Assembly (NCBI GenBank): GCA_964057225.1
Contig: OZ059900.1
Location: 2,428,501-2,492,500 of the forward strand
From: Auanema rhodensis
Lineage: Eukaryota > Nematoda > Chromadorea > Rhabditida > Rhabditidae
Direction: 5' to 3'
Length of the DNA: 64,000 nucleotides
Shown here: in pieces, positions 26,901 through 40,962 of the stretch
How the letters are laid out: each line of letters opens with the position of its first letter
How positions within the stretch are numbered: position 1 is the first letter of the stretch
Notes under the pieces: model-generated
Databases searched by the model: none
Told to the model about the DNA's origin: nothing
What the model saw: the letters and a program-made list of their open reading frames with translations, nothing else
Translations under genes and position numbers: made by a program

Positions 26901-27421
26901 TGAGTCCAATTGGGCTAAATCGCTCATATATATGATCAGAAGCATAGTTTTATTGTCTATGACAACAAAAATCATCAATTAAACGCTAGTGATGTTCAAA
27001 TACTGATTTTCGCTCAAATAGCATTACTACACTAAGTATGGTCGTTTTTATGCCTTTAACACCATATACTCACCGATTTTTGGTACAAAATCTGTAATAC
27101 TCGTAAAATTTGATCATATTTGTTAAGATTTGAGAATCAAACACACAATACACAAAATCAGTCTATTTTTATGAGTTTACACTGATATATATTCATTTTC
27201 ATCAAAAAAGGTCGAAAATAGAAAGAATTTTTGAATTTTCCGAGTTTTGAGTCGAATTGGGCTAAATCGCTCATATATATGATCAAAAGCATAGTTTTAC
27301 TGTCTATGATAACAAAAGTCATCAATTAAACGCTAGTGATGTTTAAATACTGAATTTCGCTCAAATAGCATTACTACACTAAGTATGGTCGTTTTTATGC
27401 CTTTAACACCATATACTCACC

Positions 27422-30400
27422 GATTTTTGGTACAAAATCTGTAATACTCGTAAATTTTGATCATATTCGTTAAGATTTGAGATTCAAACATACAATACAC
27501 AAAATCAGTCTATTTTTATGAGCTTGCACTGATATATATTCATTTTGATCAAAAAAGGTCGAAAATAGAAAGAATTTTTGAAATTTCCGAGTTTTGAGTC
27601 TAATTTGGCTAAATCGCTCATATATATGATCAAAAGCATAGTTTTATTGTCTATGACAACAAAAGTCATCAATTAAATGCTAGTGATGTTTAAATACTGA
27701 ATTTCGCTCAAATAGCATTACTACACTAAGTATGGTCGTTTTTATGCCTTTAACACCATATACTCACCGATTTTTGGTACAAAATCTGTAATACTCGTAA
27801 ATTTTGATCATATTCGGTGATATTCGAGAATCAAACACATAATACACGAAATAAGTCTAGTTTTACAAGTTTGCACTGATATTTATTCATTTTGATCAAA
27901 AAAGGTCGAAAATAGAAAGAATTTTTGAAATTTCCGAGTTTTGAGTCTAATTTGGCTAAATCGCTCATATATATGATCAGAAGCATAGTTTTATTGTCTA
28001 TGACAACAAAAATCATCAATTAAACGCTAGTGATGTTTAAATACTGATTTTCGCTCAAATAGCATTACTACACTAAGTATGGTCGTTTTTATGCCTTTAA
28101 CACCATATACTCACCGATTTTTGGTACAAAATCTGTAATACTTGTAAATTTTGATCATATTCGTTAAGATTCGAGAATCAAACACATAATACACGAAACA
28201 AGTCTAGTTTTACAAGTTTGCACTGATATTTATTCATTTTGATCAAAAAAGGTCGAAAATAGAAAGAATTTTTGAAATTTCCGAGTTTTGAGTCTAATTT
28301 GGCTAAATCGCTCATATATATGATCAGAAGCATAGTTTTATTGTCTATGACAACAAAAATCATCAATTAAACGCTAGTGATGTTTAAATACTGATTTTCG
28401 CTCAAATAGCATTACTACACTAAGTATGGTCGTTTTTATGCCTTTAACACCATATACTCACCGATTTTTGGTACAAAATCTGTAATACTTGTAAATTTTG
28501 ATCATATTCGTTAAGATTCGAGAATCAAACACATAATACACGAAATAAGTCTAGTTTTACAAGTTTGCACTGATATTTATTCATTTTGATCAAAAAAGGT
28601 CGAAAATAGAAAGAATTTTTGAACTTTCCGAGTTTTGAGTCCAATTTGGCTAAATCGCTCATATATAAGATCAAAAGCATAGTTTTATTGTCTATAACAA
28701 CAAAAGTCATCAATTAAACGCTAGTGATATTTAAATACTGATTTTCGCTCAAGTAGCATTACTACACTAAGTATGGTCGTTTTTATGCCTTTAACACCAT
28801 ATACTCACCGATTTTTGGTACAAAATCTGTAATACTTGTAAATTTTGATCATATTCGTTAAGATTCGAGAATCAAACACATAATACACGAAATAAGTCTA
28901 GTTTTACAAGTTTGCACTGATATTTATTCATTTTGATCAAAAAAGGTCGAAAATAGAAAGAATTTTTGAAATTTCCGAGTTTTGAGTCCAATTTGGCTAA
29001 ATCGCTCATATATAAGATCAAAAGCATAGTTTTATTGTCTATAACAACAAAAGTCATCAATTAAACGCTAGTGATATTTAAATACTGATTTTCGCTCAAG
29101 TAGCATTACTACACTAAGTATGGTCGTTTTTATGCCTTTAACACCATATACTCACCGATTTTTGGTACAAAATCTGTAATACTCGTAAAATTTGATCATA
29201 TTTGTTAAGATTTGAGAATCAAACACACAATACACAAAATCAGTCTATTTTTATGAGCTTGCACTGATATATATTCATTTTGATCAAAAAAGGTCGAAAA
29301 TAGAAAGAATTTTTGAAATTTCCGAGTTTTGAGTCTAATTTGGCTAAATCGCTCATATATATGATCAAAAGCATAGTTTTATTGTCTATGACAACAAAAG
29401 TCATCAATTAAATGCTAGTGATGTTTAAATACTGAATTTCGCTCAAATAGCATTACTACACTAAGTATGGTCGTTTTTATGCCTTTAACACCATATACTC
29501 ACCGATTTTTGGTACAAAATCTGTAATACTCGTAAATTTTGATCATATTCGGTGATATTCGAGAATCAAACACATAATACACGAAATAAGTCTAGTTTTA
29601 CAAGTTTGCACTGATATTTATTCATTTTGATCAAAAAAGGTCGAAAATAGAAAGAATTTTTGAAATTTCCGAGTTTTGAGTCTAATTTGGCTAAATCGCT
29701 CATATATATGATCAGAAGCATAGTTTTATTGTCTATGACAACAAAAATCATCAATTAAACGCTAGTGATGTTTAAATACTGATTTTCGCTCAAATAGCAT
29801 TACTACACTAAGTATGGTCGTTTTTATGCCTTTAACACCATATACTCACCGATTTTTGGTACAAAATCTGTAATACTTGTAAATTTTGATCATATTCGTT
29901 AAGATTCGAGAATCAAACACATAATACACGAAACAAGTCTAGTTTTACAAGTTTGCACTGATATTTATTCATTTTGATCAAAAAAGGTCGAAAATAGAAA
30001 GAATTTTTGAAATTTCCGAGTTTTGAGTCTAATTTGGCTAAATCGCTCATATATATGATCAGAAGCATAGTTTTATTGTCTATGACAACAAAAATCATCA
30101 ATTAAACGCTAGTGATGTTTAAATACTGATTTTCGCTCAAATAGCATTACTACACTAAGTATGGTCGTTTTTATGCCTTTAACACCATATACTCACCGAT
30201 TTTTGGTACAAAATCTGTAATACTTGTAAATTTTGATCATATTCGTTAAGATTCGAGAATCAAACACATAATACACGAAATAAGTCTAGTTTTACAAGTT
30301 TGCACTGATATTTATTCATTTTGATCAAAAAAGGTCGAAAATAGAAAGAATTTTTGAACTTTCCGAGTTTTGAGTCCAATTTGGCTAAATCGCTCATATA

Positions 30401-30891
30401 TAAGATCAAAAGCATAGTTTTATTGTCTATAACAACAAAAGTCATCAATTAAACGCTAGTGATATTTAAATACTGATTTTCGCTCAAGTAGCATTACTAC
30501 ACTAAGTATGGTCGTTTTTATGCCTTTAACACCATATACTCACCGATTTTTGGTACAAAATCTGTAATACTTGTAAATTTTGATCATATTCGTTAAGATT
30601 CGAGAATCAAACACATAATACACGAAATAAGTCTAGTTTTACAAGTTTGCACTGATATTTATTCATTTTGATCAAAAAAGGTCGAAAATAGAAAGAATTT
30701 TTGAAATTTCCGAGTTTTGAGTCCAATTTGGCTAAATCGCTCATATATAAGATCAAAAGCATAGTTTTATTGTCTATAACAACAAAAGTCATCAATTAAA
30801 CGCTAGTGATATTTAAATACTGATTTTCGCTCAAGTAGCATTACTACACTAAGTATGGTCGTTTTTATGCCTTTAACACCATATACTCACC
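27422..30891 (+). repeat. Five-monomer (1735-bp) tandem duplication
   Basis: H5, H7, H1, H1, H1 at 27422-29156 is followed by hybrid, H7, H1, H1, H1 at 29157-30891. Shared private markers confirm it at exactly 1735 bases: ggtgatattcg in 27769 and 29504, cgaaacaagtc in 28116 and 29851, and gaactttcc at 28624 and 30359. The first unit of the second copy, 29157, is a hybrid joint described separately. Confidence 0.9.
29157..29503 (+). repeat. Hybrid monomer: H3 left part, H5 right part
   Basis: The left part has H3 markers (cgtaaaatttg, atttgtt and cacacaat, ending at c 29226). The right part has H5 markers (gagcttgcac from c 29258, cattttgatc) and the private aaatgctagtg of monomer 27422. The switch lies in the 31 bases 29227-29257, which are identical in both parents. 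This is the joint of the adjacent five-monomer duplication. Confidence 0.85.
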
Positions 30892-32973
30892 GATTTTTGG
30901 TACAAAATCTGTAATACTTGTAAATTTTGATCATATTTGTTAAGATTTGAGAATCGAACATACAATACACAAAATCAGTCTATTTTTATGAGCTTGCACT
31001 GATATATATTCATTTTCATCAAAAAAGGTCGAAAATAGAAAGAATTTTTGAAATTTCCGAGTTTTGAGTCTAATTTGGCTAAATCGCTCATATATATGAT
31101 CAAAAGCATAGTTTTACTGTCTATGATAACAAAAGTCATCAATTAAACGCTAGTGATATTTAAATACTGATTTTCGCTCAAGTAGCATTACTACACTAAG
31201 TATGGTCGTTTTTATGCCTTTAACACCATATACTCACCGATTTTTGGTACAAAATCTGTAATACTTGTAAATTTTGATCATATTTGTTAAGATTTGATAA
31301 TCGAACATACAATACACAAAATCAGTCTATTTTTATGAGCTTGCACTGATATATATTCATTTTCATCAAAAAAGGTCGAAAATAGAAAGAATTTTTGAAA
31401 TTTCCGAGTTTTGAGTCCAATTTGGCTAAATCGCTCATATATAAGATCAAAAGCATAGTTTTATTGTCTATAACAACAAAAGTCATCAATTAAACGCTAG
31501 TGATGTTTAAATACTGATTTTCGCTCAAATAGCATTACTACACTAAGTATGGTCGTTTTTATGCCTTTAACACCATATACTCACCGATTTTTGGTACAAA
31601 ATCTGTAATACTTGTAAATTTTGATCATATTCGTTAAGATTCGAGAATCAAACACATAATACACGAAATAAGTCTAGTTTTACAAGTTTGCACTGATATT
31701 TATTCATTTTGATCAAAAAAGGTCGAAAATAGAAAGAATTTTTGAAATTTCCGAGTTTTGAGTCCAATTTGGCTAAATCGCTCATATATAAGATCAAAAG
31801 CATAGTTTTATTGTCTATAACAACAAAAGTCATCAATTAAACGCTAGTGATATTTAAATACTGATTTTCGCTCAAGTAGCATTACTACACTAAGTATGGT
31901 CGTTTTTATGCCTTTAACACCATATACTCACCGATTTTTGGTACAAAATCTGTAATACTTGTAAATTTTGATCATATTTGTTAAGATTTGAGAATCGAAC
32001 ATACAATACACAAAATCAGTCTATTTTTATGAGCTTGCACTGATATATATTCATTTTCATCAAAAAAGGTCGAAAATAGAAAGAATTTTTGAAATTTCCG
32101 AGTTTTGAGTCTAATTTGGCTAAATCGCTCATATATATGATCAGAAGCATAGTTTTATTGTCTATGACAACAAAAATCATCAATTAAACGCTAGTGATGT
32201 TTAAATACTGATTTTCGCTCAAATAGCATTACTACACTAAGTATGGTCGTTTTTATGCCTTTAACACCATATACTCACCGATTTTTGGTACAAAATCTGT
32301 AATACTTGTAAATTTTGATCATATTCGTTAAGATTCGAGAATCAAACACATAATACACGAAATAAGTCTAGTTTTACAAGTTTGCACTGATATTTATTCA
32401 TTTTGATCAAAAAAGGTCGAAAATAGAAAGAATTTTTGAAATTTCCGAGTTTTGAGTCTAATTTGGCTAAATCGCTCATATATATGATCAGAAGCATAGT
32501 TTTATTGTCTATGACAACAAAAATCATCAATTAAACGCTAGTGATGTTTAAATACTGATTTTCGCTCAAATAGCATTACTACACTAAGTATGATCGTTTT
32601 TATGCCTTTAACACCATATACTCACCGATTTTTGGTACAAAATCTGTAATACTTGTAAATTTTGATCATATTTGTTAAGATTCGAGAATCAAACACATAA
32701 TACACAAAATAAGTCTATTTTTACAAGTTTGCACTGATATTTATTCATTTTGATCAAAAAAGGTCGAAAATAGAAAGAATTTTTGAAATTTCCGAGTTTT
32801 GAGTCCAATTTGGCTAAATCGCTCATATATATGATCAAAAGCATAGTTTTATTGTCTATAACAACAAAAGTCATCAATTAAACGCTAGTGATGTTTAAAT
32901 ACTGAATTTCGCTCAAATAGCATGACTACACTAAGTATGGTCGTTTTTATGCCTTTAACACCATATACTCACC

Positions 32974-33321
32974 GATTTTTGGTACAAAATCTGTAATACT
33001 CGTAAATTTTGATCATATTCGTTAAGATTTGAGAATCAAACATACAATACACAAAATCAGTCTATTTTTATGAGCTTGCACTGATATATATTCATTTTGA
33101 TCAAAAAAGGTCGAAAATAGAAAGAATTTTTGAAATTTCCGAGTTTTGAGTCTAATTTGGCTAAATCGCTCATATATATGATCAAAAGCATAGTTTTACT
33201 GTCTATGATAACAAAAGTTTTCAAATATACACTAATAATGATTAAATCACTGAATTTCACTCAAATAGCATTACTACACTAAGTATGGTCGTTTTTATGC
33301 CTTTAACACCATATACTCACC
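32974..33321 (+). repeat. Recombinant monomer: H5 head with B tail (348 bp)
   Basis: The head and middle (gagcttgcac, gaaatttccg, tctaatttgg) are those of an H5 unit such as 33669. The tail from actgtctatgataac is B type, with the private agttttcaaat (t at 33219). Copy II has H3(B), H4, H5(A) in this place (20827-21868), whereas copies III and IV have H4, H5(B), H4, H5(A). The unit therefore looks like a joint between an H5 head and an H3 unit's B tail. The same monomer recurs at 43045. Confidence 0.75.
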
Positions 33322-36300
33322 GATTTTTGGTACAAAATCTGTAATACTTGTAAATTTTGATCATATTTGTTAAGATTCGAGAATCAAACACATAATACAC
33401 AAAATAAGTCTATTTTTACAAGTTTGCACTGATATTTATTCATTTTGATCAAAAAAGGTCGAAAATAGAAAGAATTTTTGAAATTTCCGAGTTTTGAGTC
33501 CAATTTGGCTAAATCGCTCATATATATGATCAAAAGCATAGTTTTATTGTCTATAACAACAAAAGTCATCAATTAAACGCTAGTGATGTTTAAATACTGA
33601 ATTTCGCTCAAATAGCATGACTACACTAAGTATGGTCGTTTTTATGCCTTTAACACCATATACTCACCGATTTTTGGTACAAAATCTGTAATACTCGTAA
33701 ATTTTGATCATATTCGTTAAGATTTGAGAATCAAACATACAATACACAAAATCAGTCTATTTTTATGAGCTTGCACTGATATATATTCATTTTGATCAAA
33801 AAAGGTCGAAAATAGAAAGAATTTTTGAAATTTCCGAGTTTTGAGTCTAATTTGGCTAAATCGCTCATATATATGATCAAAAGCATAGTTTTATTGTCTA
33901 TGACAACAAAAGTCATCAATTAAACGCTAGTGATGTTTAAATACTGAATTTCGCTCAAATAGCATTACTACACTAAGTATGGTCGTTTTTATGCCTTTAA
34001 CACCATATACTCACCGATTTTTGGTACAAAATCTGTAATACTCGTAAATTTTGTTCATATTCGGTGAGATTCGAGAATCAAACACACAATACACGAAATA
34101 AGTTTATTTTGACGAGTTTGCACTGGTATTTATTCATTTTGATCAAAAAAGGTCGAAAATAGAAAGAATTTTTGAATTTTCCGAGTTTTGAGTCCAATTG
34201 GGCTAAATCGCTCATATATATGATCAGAAGCATAGTTTTATTGTCTATGACAACAAAAATCATCAATTAAACGCTAGTGATGTTCAAATACTGATTTTCG
34301 CTCAAATAGCATTACTACACTAAGTATGGTCGTTTTTATGCCTTTAACACCATATACTCACCGATTTTTGGTACAAAATCTGTAATACTCGTAAAATTTG
34401 ATCATATTTGTTAAGATTTGAGAATCAAACACACAATACACAAAATCAGTCTATTTTTATGAGTTTACACTGATATATATTCATTTTCATCAAAAAAGGT
34501 CGAAAATAGAAAGAATTTTTGAATTTTCCGAGTTTTGAGTCGAATTGGGCTAAATCGCTCATATATATGATCAAAAGCATAGTTTTACTGTCTATGATAA
34601 CAAAAGTCATCAATTAAACGCTAGTGATGTTTAAATACTGAATTTCGCTCAAATAGCATTACTACACTAAGTATGGTCGTTTTTATGCCTTTAACACCAT
34701 ATACTCACCGATTTTTGGTACAAAATCTGTAATACTCGTAAATTTTGATCATATTCGGTGAGATTCGAGAATCAAACACATAATACACGAAATAAGTCTA
34801 GTTTTACAAGTTTGCACTGATATTTATTCATTTTGATCAAAAAAGGTCGAAAATAGAAAGAATTTTTGAAATTTCCGAGTTTTGAGTCTAATTTGGCTAA
34901 ATCGCTCATATATATGATCAGAAGCATAGTTTTATTGTCTATGACAACAAAAATCATCAATTAAACGCTAGTGATGTTTAAATACTGATTTTCGCTCAAA
35001 TAGCATTACTACACTAAGTATGGTCGTTTTTATGCCTTTAACACCATATACTCACCGATTTTTGGTACAAAATCTGTAATACTCGTAAAATTTGATCATA
35101 TTTGTTAAGATTTGAGAATCAAACACACAATACACAAAATCAGTATATTTTTATGAGTTTACACTGATATATATTCATTTTGATCAAAAAAGGTCGAAAA
35201 TAGAAAGAATTTTTGAATTTTCCGAGTTTTGAGTCCAATTGGGCTAAATCGCTCATATATATGATCAAAAGCATAGTTTTATTGTCTATAACAACAAAAG
35301 TCATCAATTAAACGCTAGTGATGTTTAAATACTGAATTTCGCTCAAATAGCATTACTACACTAAGTATGGTCGTTTTTATGCCTTTAACACCATATACTC
35401 ACCGATTTTTGGTACAAAATCTGTAATACTCGTAAATTTTGATCATATTCGTTAAGATTTGAGAATCAAACATACAATACACAAAATCAGTCTATTTTTA
35501 TGAGCTTGCACTGATATATATTCATTTTGATCAAAAAAGGTCGAAAATAGAAAGAATTTTTGAAATTTCCGAGTTTTGAGTCTAATTTGGCTAAATCGCT
35601 CATTTATATGATCAAAAGCATAGTTTTATTGTCTATGACAACAAAAATCATCAATTAAACGCTAGTGATGTTTAAATACTGATTTTCGCTCAAATAGCAT
35701 TACTACACTAAGTATGGTCGTTTTTATGCCTTTAACACCATATACTCACCGATTTTTGGTACAAAATCTGTAATACTCGTAAAATTTGATCATATTTGTT
35801 AAGATTTGAGAATCAAACACACAATACACAAAATCAGTCTATTTTTATGAGTTTACACTGATATATATTCATTTTGATCAAAAAAGGTCGAAAATAGAAA
35901 GAATTTTTGAATTTTCCGAGTTTTGAGTCCAATTGGGCTAAATCGCTCATATATATGATCAAAAGCATAGTTTTATTGTCTATAACAACAAAAGTCATCA
36001 ATTAAACGCTAGTGATGTTTAAATACTGAATTTCGCTCAAATAGCATTACTACACTAAGTATGGTCGTTTTTATGCCTTTAACACCATATACTCACCGAT
36101 TTTTGGTACAAAATCTGTAATACTCGTAAATTTTGATCATATTCGTTAAGATTTGAGAATCAAACATACAATACACAAAATCAGTCTATTTTTATGAGCT
36201 TGCACTGATATATATTCATTTTGATCAAAAAAGGTCGAAAATAGAAAGAATTTTTGAAATTTCCGAGTTTTGAGTCTAATTTGGCTAAATCGCTCATTTA

Positions 36301-37138
36301 TATGATCAAAAGCATAGTTTTATTGTCTATGACAACAAAAGTCATCAATTAAACGCTAGTGATGTTTAAATACTGAATTTCGCTCAAATAGCATTACTAC
36401 ACTAAGTATGGTCGTTTTTATGCCTTTAACACCATATACTCACCGATTTTTGGTACAAAATCTGTAATACTCGTAAATTTTGATCATATTCGGTGAGATT
36501 CGAGAATCAAACACACAATACACGAAATAAGTTTATTTTGACGAGTTTGCACTGGTATTTATTCATTTTGATCAAAAAAGGTCGAAAATAGAAAGAATTT
36601 TTGAATTTTCCGAGTTTTGAGTCCAATTGGGCTAAATCGCTCATATATAAGATCAAAAGCATAGTTTTATTGTCTATAACAACAAAAGTCATCAATTAAA
36701 CGCTAGTGATATTTAAATACTGATTTTCGCTCAAGTAGCATTACTACACTAAGTATGGTCGTTTTTATGCCTTTAACACCATATACTCACCGATTTTTGG
36801 TACAAAATCTGTAATACTCGTAAATTTTGATCATATTCGTTAAGATTTGAGAATCAAACATACAATACACAAAATCAGTCTATTTTTATGAGCTTGCACT
36901 GATATATATTCATTTTGATCAAAAAAGGTCGAAAATAGAAAGAATTTTTGAAATTTCCGAGTTTTGAGTCTAATTTGGCTAAATCGCTCATATATATGAT
37001 CAAAAGCATAGTTTTATTGTCTATGACAACAAAAGTCATCAATTAAACGCTAGTGAGGTTTAAATACTGAATTTCGCTCAAATAGCATTACTACACTAAG
37101 TATGGTCGTTTTTATGCCTTTAACACCATATACTCACC

Positions 37139-37486
37139 GATTTTTGGTACAAAATCTGTAATACTCGTAAATTTTGATCATATTCGGTGAGATTCGAGAA
37201 TCAAACACACAATACACGAAATAAGTTTATTTTGACGAGTTTGCACTGGTATTCATTCATTTTGATCAAAAAAGGTCGAAAATAGAAAGAATTTTTGAAT
37301 TTTCCGAGTTTTGAGTCCAATTGGGCTAAATCGCTCATATATATGATCAAAAGCATAGTTTTACTGTCTATGATAACAAAAGTCTTCAAATATACACTAA
37401 TAATGATTGAATCACTGAATTTCACTCAAATAGCATTACTACACTAAGTATGGTCGTTTTTATGCCTTTAACACCATATACTCACC
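37139..37486 (+). repeat. H6(B) monomer with private cactggtattcattc
   Basis: The usual ggtatttattc is changed to ggtattcattc here, at 24645 and at 46863. All three are H6 units with B tails and are followed by an H3 unit. The marker aligns copies II, III and IV at this point. The corresponding monomer in copy I (4860) lacks the change. Confidence 0.82.
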
Positions 37487-38528
37487 GATTTTTGGTACAA
37501 AATCTGTAATACTCGTAAAATTTGATCATATTTGTTAAGATTTGAGAATCAAACACACAATACACAAAATCAGTCTATTTTTATGAGTTTACACTGATAT
37601 ATATTCATTTTCATCAAAAAAGGTCGAAAATAGAAAGAATTTTTGAAATTTCCGAGTTTTGAGTCGAATTGGGCTAAATCGCTCATATATATGATCAAAA
37701 GCATAGTTTTACTGTCTATGATAACAAAAGTCTTCAAATATACACTAATAATGATTAAATCACTGAATTTCACTCAAATAGCATTACTACACTAAGTATG
37801 GTCGTTTTTATGCCTTTAACACCATATACTCACCGATTTTTGGTACAAAATCTGTAATACTCGTAAATTTTCATCATATCCGTTAAGATTCGAGAATCAA
37901 ACACACAATACACGAAATAAGTTTATTTTTACGAGTTTGCACTGATATTTATTCATTTTGATCAAAAAAGGTCGAAAATAGAAAGAATTTTTGAATTTTC
38001 CGAGTTTTGAGTCCAATTGGGCTAAATCGCTCATATATATGATCAAAAGCATAGTTTTATTGTCTATAACAACAAAAGTCATCAATTAAACGCTAGTGAT
38101 GTTTAAATACTGAATTTCGCTCAAATAGCATGACTACACTAAGTATGGTCGTTTTTATGCCTTTAACACCATATACTCACCGATTTTTGGTACAAAATCT
38201 GTAATACTCGTAAATTTTGATCATATTCGTTAAGATTTGAGAATCAAACATACAATACACAAAATCAGTCTATTTTTATGAGCTTGCACTGATATATATT
38301 CATTTTGATCAAAAAAAGTCGAAAATAGAAAGAATTTTTGAAATTTCCGAGTTTTGAGTCTAATTTGGCTAAATCGCTCATATATATGATCAAAAACATA
38401 GTTTTATTGTCTATGACAACAAAAGTCATCAATTAAACGCTAGTGATGTTTAAATACTGAATTTCGCTCAAATAGCATTACTACACTAAGTATGGTCGTT
38501 TTTATGCCTTTAACACCATATACTCACC

Positions 38529-38876
38529 GATTTTTGGTACAAAATCTGTAATACTCGTAAATTTTGATCATATCCGTTAAGATTCGAGAATCAAACACAC
38601 AATACACGAAATAAGTTTATTTTTACGAGTTTGCACTGGTATTTATTCATTTTGATCAAAAAAGGTCGAAAATAGAAAGAATTTTTGAAATTTCCGAGTT
38701 TTGAGTCTAATTTGGCTAAATCGCTCATATATATGATCAAAAGCATAGTTTTACTGTCTATGATAACAAAAGTCCTCAAATATACACTAATAATGATTGA
38801 ATCACTGAATTTCACTCAAATAGCATTACTACACTAAGTATGGTCGTTTTTATGCCTTTAACACCATATACTCACC
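38529..38876 (+). repeat. H8(B) monomer present in copies III and IV only
   Basis: It has tatccgtt at the head, cactggtat in the middle and the private tail agtcctcaaat. Its partner is 48253. Copy I passes directly from H5 (5903) to H6 (6250) with no such unit, so it was inserted or lost after those copies separated. Confidence 0.78.
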
Positions 38877-40962
38877 GATTTTTGGTACAAAATCTGTAAT
38901 ACTCGTAAATTTTGTTCATATTCGGTGAGATTCGAGAATCAAACACACAATACACGAAATAAGTTTATTTTGACGAGTTTGCACTGGTATTTATTCATTT
39001 TGATCAAAAAAGGTCGAAAATAGAAAGAATTTTTGAATTTTCCGAGTTTTGAGTCCAATTGGGCTAAATCGCTCATATATATGATCAAAAGCATAGTTTT
39101 ATTGTCTATAACAACAAAAGTCATCAATTAAACGCTAGTGATGTTTAAATACTGAATTTCGCTCAAATAGCATTACTACACTAAGTATGGTCGTTTTTAT
39201 GCCTTTAACACCATATACTCACCGATTTTTGGTACAAAATCTGTAATACTCGTAAATTTTGATCATATTCGTTAAGATTTGAGAATCAAACATACAATAC
39301 ACAAAATCAGTCTATTTTTATGAGCTTGCACTGATATATATTCATTTTGATCAAAAAAGGTCGAAAATAGAAAGAATTTTTGAAATTTCCGAGTTTTGAG
39401 TCTAATTTGGCTAAATCGCTCATATATATGATCAAAAGCATAGTTTTATTGTCTATGACAACAAAAGTCATCAATTAAACGCTAGTGATGTTTAAATACT
39501 GAATTTCGCTCAAATAGCATTACTACACTAAGTATGGTCGTTTTTATGCCTTTAACACCATATACTCACCGATTTTTGGTACAAAATCTGTAATACTCGT
39601 AAATTTTGATCATATTCGGTGAGATTCGAGAATCAAACACACAATACACGAAATAAGTTTATTTTGACGAGTTTGCACTGGTATTTATTCATTTTGATCA
39701 AAAAAGGTCGAAAATAGAAAGAATTTTTGAATTTTCCGAGTTTTGAGTCCAATTGGGCTAAATCGCTCATATATATGATCAAAAGCATAGTTTTACTGTC
39801 TATGATAACAAAAGTCTTCAAATATACACTAATAATGATTGAATCACTGAATTTCACTCAAATAGCATTACTACACTAAGTATGGTCGTTTTTATGCCTT
39901 TAACACCATATACTCACCGATTTTTGGTACAAAATCTGTGATACTCGTAAATTTTGATCATATTCGGTGAGATTCGAGAATCGAACACACAATACACAAA
40001 ATAAGTCTATTTTTACGAGTTTGCACTGATATTTATTCATTTTGATCAAAAAAGGTCGAAAATAGAAAGAATTTTTGAAATTTCCGAGTTTTGAGTCTAA
40101 TTTGGCTAAATCGCTCATATATATAATCAAAAGCATAGTTTTACTGTCTATGATAACAAAAGTCTTCAAATATACACTAATAATGTGTAAATCACTGAAT
40201 TTCACTCAAATAGCTTTACTACACTAAGTATGGTCGTTTTTATGCCTTTAACACCATATACTCACCGATTTTTGGTACAAAATCTGTAATACTTGTAAAT
40301 TTTGATCATATTCGTTAAGATTTGAGAATCAAACATACAATACACAAAATCAGTCTATTTTTATGAGCTTGCACTGATATATATTCATTTTGATCAAAAA
40401 AGGTCGAAAATAGAAAGAATTTTTGAATTTTCCGAGTTTTGAGTCCAATTGGGCTAAATCGCTCATATATATGATCAAAAGCATAGTTTTACTGTCTATG
40501 ATAACAAAAGTCTTCAAATATACACTTATAATGTGTAAATCACTGAATTTCACTCAAATAGCTTTACTACACTAAGTATGGTCGTTTTTATGCCTTTAAC
40601 ACCATATACTCACCGATTTTTGGTACAAAATCTGTAATACTTGTAAATTTTGATCATATTTGTTAAGATTCGAGAATCAAACACATAATACACAAAATAA
40701 GTCTATTTTTACAAGTTTGCACTGATATTTATTCATTTTGATCAAAAAAGGTCGAAAATAGAAAGAATTTTTGAATTTTCCGAGTTTTGAGTCCAATTGG
40801 GCTAAATCGCTCATATATATGATCAAAAGCATAGTTTCACTGTCTATGATAACAAAAGTCTTCAAATATACACTAGTAATGATTAAATCACTGAATTTCA
40901 CTCAAATAGCTTTACTACACTAAGTATGGTCGTTTTTATGCCTTTAACACCATATACTCACC

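Larger units (their letters stand above)
17010..30891 (+). repeat. Region 3: 40 monomers, including partial copy II of the ~10-kb unit
   Basis: Head order from 17010: H7, H7, H1, H1, H1, H1, H2, H2, H1, H2, H1, H3(B), H4, H5, H6, H3, H5, H7, H3, H5, H3, H5, H6(B), H3, H3, H5, H5, H5, H6, H3, H5, H7, H1, H1, H1, H3/H5 hybrid, H7, H1, H1, H1. Only two monomers, 20827 and 24645, are 348 bp. The segment about 19092-25339 parallels the beginning of copies III and IV. Confidence 0.8.
30892..40962 (+). repeat. Region 4: copy III of the ~10-kb higher-order repeat, 29 monomers, 10,071 bp
   Basis: Head order: H2, H2, H1, H2, H1, H4, H5(B), H4, H5, H6, H3, H7, H3, H5, H3, H5, H6, H5, H6(B), H3(B), H8, H5, H8(B), H6, H5, H6(B), H9(B), H5(B), H4(B). 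Eight monomers are 348 bp, so the length is 29 x 347 + 8. It is directly followed by copy IV with the same order. Private markers shared with IV include a at 32593, t at 33219, a at 35145, a at 38317 and a at 38396. Confidence 0.92.
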
